A stretch of DNA of 64,000 bases from SIG440 sp045586925. GTDB taxonomy: Bacteria; Bacillota; Clostridia; Monoglobales; Monoglobaceae. The position numbers and the translations under genes were made by a program. Position 1 is the stretch's first letter. Each line of letters opens with the position of its first letter. The notes under the pieces are model-generated. The model searched no databases, was not told the origin of the DNA, and worked only from the letters and a program-made list of their open reading frames with translations. The stretch lies in contig JAZNBG010000019.1 of NCBI GenBank assembly GCA_045586925.1, forward strand, positions 1-64,000, written 5' to 3'. This document shows positions 34,801-43,048 of the stretch, one piece after another.

Positions 34801-35503
34801 TTACGCTGTCTATTGTTGTAAGGAATGTTGTGTGACGGCAATGGTCTGACCAGTAGGTATCAATCATTCTGATTTCGGTAATTGTGGGGTTGCGCTTTTC
34901 ACCAATGAAATATTCCTGACAAAACTTGATGTCATCAATATCCATTGCAAGACCCATATCATCAATCATTTTTGCAAGACCTGCTTCGTCCAGGTCAATA
35001 AAGCCATCAAGTGTTGCAACACTTTCAGGAATGTCATAGGCTGTGGCAAGGGTTTTGGGCATTTCAAGGGTTGCCTCTCTTGATTCAACGGGGTTGATTA
35101 CGTATTTTTTGATTTCTGCAATATCGGCATCTGTCAGCTTGCCGTAGAGCATATAAACCTTTGCAGCCTTAACGGTGGGGCGGTCGCCCTTTGAGATAAG
35201 CTGAATACATTCCTCTGCCGAATTTGCACGAAGGTCAAACTGACCGGGCAGAAACTCAACAGCAAATATAAAATCACACTTATCTGTAATTTCATCTGTT
35301 ACAACGTCAAGCTGAGGCTCGGAAAATACCGTCTTTTTGCAATATTCAAAAAGCTCCTTATCGATATTTTCAACATCATAACGGTTAATTATTCTTACAT
35401 TTTCAAGTCCTTTAATCTGAAGGAGCTTAACCAAGTCATTTTTCAATGATTTTGCCTCTGCAGCAAGTTCACTTTTCTTTTCAACAAAAACTCTGTATAC
35501 CAT
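31811..35503 (-). CDS. purL: Phosphoribosylformylglycinamidine synthase
   Basis: A 1230-residue single-chain FGAM synthase converting FGAR, glutamine and ATP to FGAM. The order is N-terminal PurS-like domain, two AIR-synthase-type halves (KNETHNHPTEIEPFGG marks the first) and a C-terminal glutaminase with the nucleophile in GLMCGICNGFQ and the histidine in SHGEGRF. Unlike the PurF homologue of this operon, the glutaminase site is intact. It begins 13 nt after purD. Confidence 0.97.
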   Translation of the reverse strand: MVYRVFVEKKSELAAEAKSLKNDLVKLLQIKGLENVRIINRYDVENIDKELFEYCKKTVFSEPQLDVVTDEITDKCDFIFAVEFLPGQFDLRANSAEECIQLISKGDRPTVKAAKVYMLYGKLTDADIAEIKKYVINPVESREATLEMPKTLATAYDIPESVATLDGFIDLDEAGLAKMIDDMGLAMDIDDIKFCQEYFIGEKRNPTITEIRMIDTYWSDHCRHTTFLTTIDSVKFEDELLQAAYDRYIETRKAIGRTKPVNLMDIGTIAAKYLKANGKLDGLDESEEINACTVKIDVDVDGETEKWLLLFKNETHNHPTEIEPFGGAATCIGGAIRDPLSGRSYVYAAMRVTGAADPLKPVSETIEGKLPQRKIVTGAAAGYSSYGNQIGLATGQVDELYHDGYAAKRMEIGAVVAAAPAENVRRERPEDGDIVILLGGKTGRDGCGGATGSSKSHTVESLESCGAEVQKGNAPEERKLQRLFRNKEASLLIKRCNDFGAGGVSVAIGELADGLEIDLNAVPKKYEGLDGTELAISESQERMAGVVAADDVERFKELAKGENLEATVVAVVKEKPYLIMRWNGKEIVNISREFLNSNGAEKHIDIAPAKPECYKKAEVKDFKAGYMSLAADLNVCSKRGLSERFDSTIGAGTVLMPFGGKNQTTPIQAMVNKVSVEKKHTKTASVMSWGYNPFIAEKSPYHSAYLAVVESVAKLVAAGAEFKDVYLTFQEYFEKPKKDPKRWGKPLAALLGAFDAQKNLEIAAIGGKDSMSGTFENIDVPPTLVSFAVTDENVDNIISPEFKKAGNKVVWIKPEYDKNGLPVTESLLDCFKTVTALVRSGAALSAYTPTYGGIAEAIMKMGFGNDIGFKFDDEITLDDIFGYSYGSFIVELKNDENVGVTLGCTTDEQTISYKNDTLCMKDLSAEYENKLEKIYSCNIETEKKDIPAFSYEAKSVVAPKIGVAKPKVLIPVFPGTNCEFDTAKVMRDAGAEPEIFVINNLTPQAISESVEAFAKSLKESQIVFIPGGFSGGDEPDGSAKFITAFFRNPEIKEATSELLDMRDGLMCGICNGFQALIKLGLVPYGKIIDTDENCPTLTYNTISRHQSKLVRTRVASNKSPWMANANVGDIYTVPISHGEGRFMASDALVKELAENGQILTQYVDLSGNPTNEIQYNPNGSTFAIEGITSPDGRVLGKMGHTERWGYGLYKNVEGNFDMGIFKSAVDYYKI

Positions 35504-35516
35504 AATTTTTCCTTTC

Positions 35517-36779
35517 CTATTTCAAAGCAGCCAGCGCTTTTTGTCCTATATCTTTTCTGTAATATGCATTGTCAAACTTAACTGTTTCAACTGTCTTATA
35601 TGCGGCAGATATTGCACAGTTAAGACAGGCACCAACCTCGGTTACGCCAAGAACTCTGCCGCCGCCTGTTAGGAGCTTTCCGTCTTTAATTTTTGCTCCT
35701 GCCACAAAAATTCCGTCAGAATTTTCGGGGAGGGTGATTTCAAAACCGGTTTCGTACTTGCCAGGGTAGCCATTTGATGCAACAACCACGCAACAAGCGG
35801 CTTTCTCTGAAAACTTAACCTCTGCGTCCTTAAGCGTACCCTTTTCTACGTGTTGCATAATTTCAAAGAGGTCGCTTTCAAGCAAGGGGAGAACAACCTG
35901 AGTTTCGGGGTCACCGAAACGGCAGTTATATTCAATAACCTTGGGGCCCTTTTCGGTGAGCATAAGTCCAAAATACAGACAACCCTTAAAGGTTCTGCCT
36001 TCTTTGTTCATTGCCTCCATTGTGGGAACAAAGATTTTTTTCATACACTCGTCGGCAATTTCCTTTGTGTAATAAGGATTGGGAGCAATTGTTCCCATAC
36101 CGCCGGTGTTAAGACCCTTGTCGCCGTCCAGAGCACGCTTGTGATCCATTGATGACACCATAGGCACAACAACATTGCCATCGGTAAATGCAAGAACAGA
36201 AACTTCAGGGCCTGTAAGAAATTCTTCAATAACAACATTATTGCCACTGTCACCGAAGATTTTATCCTCCATCATAGAATGGACAGCCGCGATTGCATCA
36301 TCCCTTGTTTCTGCAATAATAACGCCCTTGCCCAGAGCAAGGCCGTCAGCCTTAATAACTGTGGGGATTGGAGCGGTTTCAAGATACTTAAGAGCCGCAT
36401 CCATATCGCTGAATACTTCGTATTCAGCTGTGGGAATGTTATACTTCTTCATAAGATTTTTTGAGAAAACCTTGCTGCCCTCGATAATTGCGGCATTTGC
36501 CTTGGGGCCAAAGCAGGGGATTCCCTTTTCGTTAAGGGCATCAACCGCGCCAAGCACCAATGGGTCATCAGGTGCAACAACTGCAAACTCGATGCCATTT
36601 GCCACCGCAAACTCCACAATTTTATTTATATCCTTTGCCCCGATATCAACACATTCTGCATCGGCTGCAATACCGCCATTGCCGGGAAGTGCATAAATCT
36701 TTGACACCTTCGGGCTTTTTTTAAGTGATTTTATGATGGCGTGTTCACGTCCGCCGCCACCGACTACCATAATTTTCAT
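35517..36779 (-). CDS. purD: Phosphoribosylamine-glycine ligase
   Basis: A 420-residue ATP-grasp enzyme (GARS) joining phosphoribosylamine and glycine. MKIMVVGGGGREHAI starts the protein; ATP-grasp segments (IKADGLALGKGVII) and GDPETQVVLP are present. The frame is open for another 56 codons upstream, but that part lies in the palindrome at 36826-36950 and has no family similarity. The ATG at 36779 follows AAAGG by 8 nt. Confidence 0.97.
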   Translation of the reverse strand: MKIMVVGGGGREHAIIKSLKKSPKVSKIYALPGNGGIAADAECVDIGAKDINKIVEFAVANGIEFAVVAPDDPLVLGAVDALNEKGIPCFGPKANAAIIEGSKVFSKNLMKKYNIPTAEYEVFSDMDAALKYLETAPIPTVIKADGLALGKGVIIAETRDDAIAAVHSMMEDKIFGDSGNNVVIEEFLTGPEVSVLAFTDGNVVVPMVSSMDHKRALDGDKGLNTGGMGTIAPNPYYTKEIADECMKKIFVPTMEAMNKEGRTFKGCLYFGLMLTEKGPKVIEYNCRFGDPETQVVLPLLESDLFEIMQHVEKGTLKDAEVKFSEKAACCVVVASNGYPGKYETGFEITLPENSDGIFVAGAKIKDGKLLTGGGRVLGVTEVGACLNCAISAAYKTVETVKFDNAYYRKDIGQKALAALK

Positions 36780-36825
36780 ATATTCAAAACCTTTCGGACA
36801 TATTTTATAAAATATATTTTCCGCA

Positions 36826-36950
36826 GAGTGCGATAAATTTGATGCAGAACACATAAACCGAGTCCCGCCGCTGTGCTGTGTGCACCGCAAGTGGCGAGGT
36901 TTATGCGTAGCACAAATGATTTGTGCAATCTGCGCAAATTTAGCCACTCT
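36826..36950. repeat. Long imperfect palindrome between purH and purD
   Basis: Outer arms pair TAAATTTG and GCAGA on the left with TCTGC and CAAATTTA on the right. Inner arms pair CATAAACC with GGTTTATG. The tip contains TGTGCACCGCAAG. A smaller hairpin GCACAAAT/ATTTGTGC lies in the right arm. It ends just before the purH stop codon. Confidence 0.75.
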
Positions 36951-36955
36951 CCTCT

Positions 36956-38140
36956 TTAGTGATGGAATAAGCGCATCTTTGTAAATGCCATTACCATTCC
37001 ATGACTATTACAAGCCTCGATAACATTATCGTCACGGATTGAGCCACCCGGCTCTGCGATGTATGTTACGCCACTTTTTGCAGCACGCTCGATGTTGTCA
37101 CCAAAGGGGAAGAATGCATCGCTGCCAAGAGCCACGCCCGATATTTTTGAAAGATAAGCCTTCTTTTCTTCTCTTGTAAGAGGCTCAGGCTTGTATGTAA
37201 ACAGCTTTTCCCACTTGCCGTCTGCAAGAACGTCTTCGTCATCATCGGAGATATATACGTCGATTGTATTGTCACGGTCGGGTCTGCCAATGGTGTCAAG
37301 GAAAGGAAGGTTAAGCACTTTTTCGTGCTGACGGAGATGCCAGATATCTGCTTTGTTGCCAGCAAGTCTTGTACAATGTATTCTTGACTGCTGACCTGCA
37401 CCTACGCCGATTGCCTGACCGTCTTTTGCAAAGCATACAGAGTTACTCTGTGTATATTTAAGGGTGATAAGAGCAATTATAAGGTCACGCTTTGCGCTGT
37501 CTGGCATTTCCTTGTTTTCAGTAACGATTTCTGCAAGAAGGTCTTCATCAATTTTAAAATTATTTCTACCCTGCTCGAAGGAAATTCCGTAAACCATCTT
37601 GATTTCCTGCTGGGCAGGAACATAATTTTCGTCAATTTTTACTATGTTATAATTTTCGTTTCTCTTGCTTTTGAGAATTTCAAGAGCCTCGGGCTCGTAA
37701 CCGGGAGCGATTACGCCATCGGAAACCTCACGTTTAATCAGCTTTGCTGTAACCACATCGCAAACATCGCTTAATGCAATCCAGTCGCCGAATGATGACA
37801 TTCTGTCGGTGCCTCTTGCACGGGCATAGGCCGTTGCTAAAGCAGATGAGTCTAAATCCTCGATATCATCAACAAAGCAAGCCTTTTTAAGATCGGCACT
37901 CATAGGAATACCAACTGCCGCTGATGTGGGGCTTACGTGCTTGAAGGAAGTTGCCGCAGGCATACCAAGTGCCGCTTTCAATTCCTTTACAAGCTGCCAA
38001 CTATTAAAAGCGTCAAGAAAATTAATATATCCGGGCTTGCCAGAAAGTATTTCGATAGGAAGCTCGCTGCCGTCATTCATAAATATTTTTGCCGGTTTTT
38101 GGTTTGGGTTACAACCATATTTAAGTTCAAATTCTTTCAT
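36956..38140 (-). CDS. purH: AICAR transformylase (stand-alone)
   Basis: A 394-residue protein equal to the C-terminal transformylase part of PurH, which formylates AICAR with 10-formyl-THF. The catalytic Lys-His pair is in TSFKHVSPTSAAVG; the GDWIALSD and GQQSRIHCTRLA blocks are typical. The N-terminal IMP cyclohydrolase domain of ordinary PurH is absent, and the gene directly upstream encodes a separate IMP cyclohydrolase. A small hairpin (38188-38209) lies in the 78-nt spacer between them. Confidence 0.93.
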   Translation of the reverse strand: MKEFELKYGCNPNQKPAKIFMNDGSELPIEILSGKPGYINFLDAFNSWQLVKELKAALGMPAATSFKHVSPTSAAVGIPMSADLKKACFVDDIEDLDSSALATAYARARGTDRMSSFGDWIALSDVCDVVTAKLIKREVSDGVIAPGYEPEALEILKSKRNENYNIVKIDENYVPAQQEIKMVYGISFEQGRNNFKIDEDLLAEIVTENKEMPDSAKRDLIIALITLKYTQSNSVCFAKDGQAIGVGAGQQSRIHCTRLAGNKADIWHLRQHEKVLNLPFLDTIGRPDRDNTIDVYISDDDEDVLADGKWEKLFTYKPEPLTREEKKAYLSKISGVALGSDAFFPFGDNIERAAKSGVTYIAEPGGSIRDDNVIEACNSHGMVMAFTKMRLFHH

Positions 38141-38218
38141 TTTTGAATATTCCTTTCTTTTTAATTCTACCTTTAAAAATGCTAAGCGGAGCCACGTGGA
38201 CGTGACTCCCTGAAATTA

Positions 38219-38938
38219 TTATGCATTCTTATTTATCATCCTGTTAACCTCTTCGCCGGTTTTCAGATTGATGTATCTCACATACAAAGAAATTTTGTTG
38301 TTTTCGTTAAGATTTGTCCAGATTTTATCTGTAAACTCGTCAATATCATTGGGTATCGCAACCCTCTCCGGCTCGCCCTGGAATGTGGGAATTGGATTTC
38401 CGTCACAAACATAGGTATGGATAAAATGTCCCAACCCTTTAAGCGCCTTATAAGAGTATGTAAATCTGTTGCACTCTGTACCCTCGGCATCTGCGCTCTT
38501 GAGGATGCTCATTTTATATGAAAAATCAGTTTCATTAAAGGTAATCATACCGCTGATTCGTGGTGTCCAGTTGGGGCCATCAGGTTCAAAGCAACGTGTA
38601 TCAAGAGCCTCTTCAAAGGTCTTGCCTTTTTCAAGGAACTCAATAACTGTATCAGTTTGGTCTCCGTTTGTTGCAACCAGCTTATTTTCAAACTTTCTGA
38701 TTGGTGAGTAGATAATCAAGCTTGGGTCTTCAACCTTGGACTCGTCAAATGGGTAAATAATTACTTCACTGCCGTCCTCCACAAACACACGGTTGCGGCT
38801 GTTTTCAGACCTGCCCATAATAAAATATGCAACAACAGCATTTTCGCCGTCTTCACTCATTCCGAGAACAATTCCTCTGCCGACATAAGGGTTTCCGTTG
38901 ATTAACTCACCCATATCATTAATCTTATAAATATCCAT
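38219..38938 (-). CDS. purO: IMP cyclohydrolase, archaeal (PurO-like) type
   Basis: A 239-residue protein of the PurO-type IMP cyclohydrolase family, closing FAICAR to IMP. Recognisable segments are NPYVGRGIVLGMSEDG, YFIMGRSENSRNRVF, DPSLIIYSPIR and NGDQTDT. The ATG at 38938 follows AAAGGA by 8 nt; the longer frame to 39013 overlaps purN. It replaces the missing cyclohydrolase domain of the adjacent transformylase, so the two together do the work of bifunctional PurH. Confidence 0.9.
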   Translation of the reverse strand: MDIYKINDMGELINGNPYVGRGIVLGMSEDGENAVVAYFIMGRSENSRNRVFVEDGSEVIIYPFDESKVEDPSLIIYSPIRKFENKLVATNGDQTDTVIEFLEKGKTFEEALDTRCFEPDGPNWTPRISGMITFNETDFSYKMSILKSADAEGTECNRFTYSYKALKGLGHFIHTYVCDGNPIPTFQGEPERVAIPNDIDEFTDKIWTNLNENNKISLYVRYINLKTGEEVNRMINKNA

Positions 38939-38952
38939 CTTAATTTTCCTTT

Positions 38953-39564
38953 CTATCTGTTCTCTGCCAGCTTCGCAGAAACAAGCTCTGCCGCCTGGGG
39001 AAGAATTTTCCACTCCGCCTCTTCCATAACTCTCTTCTGGAGGATTTCAGGAGTATCACCCTCTTTAATTTCAACTGCCTTTTGGAGTATTATTTCGCCA
39101 CCGTCCGGAATTTCGTTTACAAAATGTACTGTGGCACCTGTAACCTTAACTCCATATTCAAGTGCCGCCTCGTGCACGTGAAGACCGTAAAAGCCCTTTC
39201 CGCAAAACGACGGGATAAGAGAAGGGTGTACATTTATAATTCTTTTAGGATACCTTGCTGTAAAGCTCTCGCTGAGTATACACATAAAGCCTGCTAATAT
39301 TATTAATTCGATACCCTTACTCATCAACACTTCAATCAAGGTTTCTTCAAACAGTTGCTGATTTCCGCCAAGCTCTTTTTTTGAAACTACAGCAGTATCT
39401 ATACCTGCATTTTGTGCACGTGTCAAAGCATATGCATCGGCATTGTTTGAAATAACAAGGTCAATCTGACCGCTTTTGATTATTCCTGCATTCTGGGCAT
39501 CAATAAGTGCCTGAAGATTTGTGCCGCCGCCCGAAACAAGAACAGCAATCTTTGTTTTTAGCAT
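38953..39564 (-). CDS. purN: Phosphoribosylglycinamide formyltransferase
   Basis: A 203-residue GAR transformylase using 10-formyl-THF. IAVLVSGGGTNLQALID, the NVHPSLIPSF block with catalytic His, and VTGATVHFVNEIPDGG are present. It overlaps the purM stop by 7 nt and lies 14 nt before purO. Confidence 0.97.
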   Translation of the reverse strand: MLKTKIAVLVSGGGTNLQALIDAQNAGIIKSGQIDLVISNNADAYALTRAQNAGIDTAVVSKKELGGNQQLFEETLIEVLMSKGIELIILAGFMCILSESFTARYPKRIINVHPSLIPSFCGKGFYGLHVHEAALEYGVKVTGATVHFVNEIPDGGEIILQKAVEIKEGDTPEILQKRVMEEAEWKILPQAAELVSAKLAENR

Positions 39565-40598
39565 ATAACAACACCCTCGTCGCTCTTTATAATTTCGCCA
39601 ATGATGTATGCATCCTCGCCATTTGCCTTAAGAATTTCAACAGCCTTTTCTGCATCCTCTTTTGCAACCACAACGCTCATACCAACGCCCATATTAAAGG
39701 TGTTAAACATGTCTCTTTCAGGAATGTTGCCCACTCTTGCAATAAGGTCAAAGATAGGAAGAACGCGAACCGAATCCCTCTTAATCTTAGCACCAAAGCC
39801 CTTGGGGATACTGCGAGGAATATTTTCGTAAAAGCCGCCGCCTGTGATGTGAGAAACCGCCTTAACGGTGATTTCTTCAAAGAGAGCCAGCATCGGCTTA
39901 ACATAAATCTTTGTAGGAGTAAGAAGTGTTTCGCCCACAGACTTGCCGCCAAGCTCCTCGCGAGGAGTTTTTATGTCTGCATTTTCAACATCAAACACCT
40001 TTCTTACAAGAGAAAAGCCGTTTGAGTGAACACCGCTTGAAGGAAGCGCGATAATAACATCGCCCTCGGTAATAGTCTTGTTGTTTAAAACCTTGTCTTT
40101 ATCAACAACACCAACAGAAAAGCCTGCAAGGTCATATTCGTCCTCGGGATAGAATCCGGGCATTTCAGCAGTTTCGCCACCGATAAGAGCACAGCCTGAC
40201 TGAACACAGCCCTCTGCCACGCCTGCAACAATCTGTGCAACCTTATCGGGATTGTTTTTGCCAACGGCAATATAGTCAAGGTAGAACAAAGGCTTTGCAC
40301 CGCAACAAATAATATCGATTACGCACATAGCCACACAGTCAATACCAACTGTATCGTGCTTGTCCATAAGGAATGCCATTTTAAGTTTTGTACCTACGCC
40401 ATCGGTTCCACTTACTAAAACAGGCTTGCTTATACCTGTTAAATCCATTTCAAAAAGACCGCTGAAACCGCCGATATCTGATGCCGCACCTGCGGTAACA
40501 GTTCTTGCAATGTGCTGTTTCATAAGCTCAACAGCCTTGTAACCGGCAGTAATATCAACACCCGCCGCCTTATAACTTTCACTAAAGCTTTTTTCCAT
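39558..40598 (-). CDS. purM: Phosphoribosylformylglycinamidine cyclo-ligase
   Basis: A 346-residue AIR synthetase. SGTDGVGTKLKMAF, GIDCVAMCVIDI and the GGETAEMPGFY block are diagnostic. Overlap with purN by 7 nt suggests coupled translation. The region between purF and purM holds a long palindrome (40660-40764). Confidence 0.98.
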   Translation of the reverse strand: MEKSFSESYKAAGVDITAGYKAVELMKQHIARTVTAGAASDIGGFSGLFEMDLTGISKPVLVSGTDGVGTKLKMAFLMDKHDTVGIDCVAMCVIDIICCGAKPLFYLDYIAVGKNNPDKVAQIVAGVAEGCVQSGCALIGGETAEMPGFYPEDEYDLAGFSVGVVDKDKVLNNKTITEGDVIIALPSSGVHSNGFSLVRKVFDVENADIKTPREELGGKSVGETLLTPTKIYVKPMLALFEEITVKAVSHITGGGFYENIPRSIPKGFGAKIKRDSVRVLPIFDLIARVGNIPERDMFNTFNMGVGMSVVVAKEDAEKAVEILKANGEDAYIIGEIIKSDEGVVIC

Positions 40599-40659
40599 TT
40601 TATTTTATCCTTTCTGTATATCAAATGAAATTAATTATATACTACCTTATTTTCTTCAA

Positions 40660-40764
40660 TAGCCATGGAAAAATAGTGCAAAAGGTTTAAATACTGCCCG
40701 ATGCTGTACTTTGTGTACCGCAAGCGGCAGGATTTAAGCCTTTGGTGCTGTTTTTCACAGGCTA
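40660..40764. repeat. Long imperfect palindrome between purF and purM
   Basis: Left arm begins TAGCCATGGAAAAATAG; the right arm ends TTTTTCACAGGCTA and pairs along about 40 positions, including AAAGGTTTAAAT with ATTTAAGCCTTT. The tip has GTGTACCGCAAG, close to the tip of the element at 36826-36950. The last three bases are the purF stop codon. Confidence 0.78.
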
Positions 40765-42183
40765 CTCCTTACCGCTCCAGCAATATGTGCACAGCTTGCA
40801 CGGTTCAAGACCGATTGCCTTTATAACACCATCAAGAGATTGGAAGTCAAGAGTTTCAAAACCTAAATCCTTGCAAATTTTCTCTCTCAGTTTTTTTCCT
40901 CTTTCTGTGTTGCCGTCGCTGTATTCTTCGATGTGATTAAAGCCTTCCTCGCCTTCAAGCTCCATAACAGTTTGGCGTGCAATAAGCTCCATTTCATTTT
41001 TACTGCTTGTAAAATTCAGATATTTGCAACCATACATTATAGGTGGACAAGCCGACCGCATATGAACCGACTTTGCACCGTGCTTATAAAGAAAATCAAC
41101 AGTTTCTTTAAGCTGTGTACCACGGACAATGGAATCATCCACAAACAGCAGATTCTTATCTTCGATAAGCTCGTGTATGGGCACCTGCTTCATCCTTGCA
41201 ATTTTCACTCTGTCGGTTTGATGCTTAGGAGTAAAACTTCTCGGCCAGGTTGGTGTATATTTTATAAAAGGTCTTGCAAAGGGAATTCCGCTTTCGTTGG
41301 CATATCCGATTGCGTGGGGCGTACCCGAATCAGGAACACCGCTGACAAAATCAATATTCTGAGCCTGTCCGTTTTTCTTGTCATTCTGTGCCATAATTTC
41401 GCCGTTGCGATACCGCATCGTTTCAACATTCTTTCCCTCATAAACAGAATTGGGATAGCCATAATAACTCCACAAAAAAGCACAGATTTTCATTTCCTTG
41501 CCGGGTGGTATAAGCTGTTTAATTCCGTCAAGGGTAATTTCCACCGTCTCGCCGGGGCCAAGTTCCATTTCATCGTCATAGCCCATCTTTTTATACGCAA
41601 AATCCTCAAATGAAACCGCATATCCGTCTTCGTTGCTACCTATAAGGATAGGAAGTCTGCCTACCTTGTCACGTGCAGCAATAAGCTTGCCATCATTCGT
41701 AAGAATAAGAATTGATACAGTACCTTCAACCACATCATGAACATATTCGATGCCCTCAGCAAAGGTGCTTTTTTCATTAATAAGTGCTGCTACAAGATCG
41801 GTTGAATTAACTTTTCCACCAGTCATAACACCGAAGTGTCCACCCTTGACCAGATGCTTTTCAATAAGTTCCTCGGCATTATTTATCCTGCCAATTGTGG
41901 CAATAGCATATGTTCCGATTTCGGAACGTATCAAAAGGGGTTGTGGGTCAGAATCACTGATTACCCCGATTGCCGAATTACCCTTCATCTCGTTAAAAAC
42001 ATTTTCAAATTTGGTTCTGAAAGGAGTATTTTCAATGTTGTGAATATCTCTTTGCAGACCGATTTCGCTGTCATATGCCGCAATACCGCCGCGACGTGTA
42101 CCCAGGTGAGAATGATAGTCCGCACCAAAGAATACATCCGCAATTGCGTCATGTCTGCTGATTGCGCCAAAAAAACCGCCCAT
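40762..42183 (-). CDS. purF: Amidophosphoribosyltransferase homologue lacking the glutaminase cysteine
   Basis: A 473-residue PurF-type protein. The phosphoribosyltransferase domain is intact, with the PRPP loop LLFVDDSIVRGTQ and SGVPDSGTPHAIGYA. The C-terminus has CKLCTYCW, in line with the iron-sulfur cysteines of Bacillus-type PurF. However, the N-terminus reads MGGFFGAIS where PurF has M-C-G-x-x-G: codon 2 is GGC (glycine), so the catalytic N-terminal cysteine is missing. GGAGG precedes this ATG and no in-frame propeptide is evident. The enzyme may use free ammonia, another glutaminase, or have a different role. Confidence 0.88.
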   Translation of the reverse strand: MGGFFGAISRHDAIADVFFGADYHSHLGTRRGGIAAYDSEIGLQRDIHNIENTPFRTKFENVFNEMKGNSAIGVISDSDPQPLLIRSEIGTYAIATIGRINNAEELIEKHLVKGGHFGVMTGGKVNSTDLVAALINEKSTFAEGIEYVHDVVEGTVSILILTNDGKLIAARDKVGRLPILIGSNEDGYAVSFEDFAYKKMGYDDEMELGPGETVEITLDGIKQLIPPGKEMKICAFLWSYYGYPNSVYEGKNVETMRYRNGEIMAQNDKKNGQAQNIDFVSGVPDSGTPHAIGYANESGIPFARPFIKYTPTWPRSFTPKHQTDRVKIARMKQVPIHELIEDKNLLFVDDSIVRGTQLKETVDFLYKHGAKSVHMRSACPPIMYGCKYLNFTSSKNEMELIARQTVMELEGEEGFNHIEEYSDGNTERGKKLREKICKDLGFETLDFQSLDGVIKAIGLEPCKLCTYCWSGKE

Positions 42184-42220
42184 ATACTTCCTCCATTCAA
42201 TTTATATCAAAATCTCTGAT

Positions 42221-42715
42221 TTACTTGTTGTACTTTTCTTCTACAGCCTTGTTCTTTTTAAGAACTGTCTCCATTGCATCTTTTCGTTGTGCATCAAGCT
42301 TTGCTGCAAGCTCGGCATCCTCAACTGCAATAATCTGAGCAGCTAAAATTGCTGCATTTTTCGCCCCATTGATTGCAACTGTTGCAACGGGAATTCCCGG
42401 GGGCATCTGCACTGTTGACAAAAGTGCATCCATTCCATCAAGGTTTGATGACTTAACAGGGATGCCAATAACAGGCAATGTAGTATTTGCCGCAATTGCA
42501 CCTGCCAGGTGTGCCGCCATGCCTGCCGCCGCAATAATTGCCCCAAAGCCATTTGCCCTTGCATTCACCGCAAAATCCTTTGCTTCAACGGGTGTGCGGT
42601 GTGCAGAATAAACGTGCACCTCGAAAGGTACTCCAAGCTCAGAAAGAGCCGTCATCGCTTTTTCAACAACAGGAAGGTCACTGTCTGAACCCATAATAAT
42701 TCCTACTTTTTTCAT
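42221..42715 (-). CDS. purE: N5-carboxyaminoimidazole ribonucleotide mutase
   Basis: A 164-residue class I PurE. The SDSDLP nucleotide loop, SAHRTP, and AAGMAAHLAG segments are typical. It is the first gene after the ZTP riboswitch. purK, purC and purB are not in the window. Confidence 0.97.
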   Translation of the reverse strand: MKKVGIIMGSDSDLPVVEKAMTALSELGVPFEVHVYSAHRTPVEAKDFAVNARANGFGAIIAAAGMAAHLAGAIAANTTLPVIGIPVKSSNLDGMDALLSTVQMPPGIPVATVAINGAKNAAILAAQIIAVEDAELAAKLDAQRKDAMETVLKKNKAVEEKYNK

Positions 42716-42821
42716 AACTTTTCAATCCTTTCAGTAGAATTAACTCTCAAGCCTTAAAAACGTGTTTGGATTGCCTCATTACAATGAGTGGCAATACAGA
42801 AAAATTTTATAACGCTTGAAA

Positions 42822-42950
42822 AAGAAAAGGGCAGTTCCGTAGTATATATACGGACTGCCCAGACGGTCGACATTGCTCGAACTTTTTGTTCCCTTGTGGT
42901 TTAATCCACGGTTCCGTCAGTTACAAAAAGTCACTTTTTTACGATACCGG
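42822..42950 (-). promoter_or_regulatory. ZTP (pfl) riboswitch with terminator
   Basis: Minus-strand leader of purE. It holds the pfl-motif features: GACGGAACCGTGG, a GTGG/CCAC stem followed by AAGGGAAC, and the diagnostic downstream half TCGACCGTCTGGGCA (42855-42869). The last part overlaps a strong terminator, GGGCAGTCCGTA with TACGGAACTGCCC followed by TTTTCTTTTT (42822-42860). Known pfl riboswitches bind ZTP/ZMP and turn on folate and purine genes; ligand binding should favour antitermination here. Confidence 0.88.
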
Positions 42951-42973
42951 CAGCAATCTGCCACTACTTTATA

Positions 42974-43002
42974 ATTCTAGCACAAACGCCCATTATTGTC
43001 AA
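42974..43002 (-). promoter_or_regulatory. Promoter of the purine operon
   Basis: Consensus TTGACA (42997-43002), 17-nt spacer, TAGAAT (42974-42979), just upstream of the riboswitch. Confidence 0.85.
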
Positions 43003-43048
43003 GGAAATTCGACATTTCAATTTGCACAGAATGTTAAAAATTTAACAG

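Noticed and set aside
35517..36947. PurD extended by 56 codons to 36947
   Set aside because: The extra part is translated palindrome with no family similarity; the ATG at 36779 has a ribosome site and begins the conserved MKIMVVGGGG.
38939..39013. Longer start for the IMP cyclohydrolase
   Set aside because: It would overlap purN and the conserved N-terminus begins at MDIYKI after AAAGGA.
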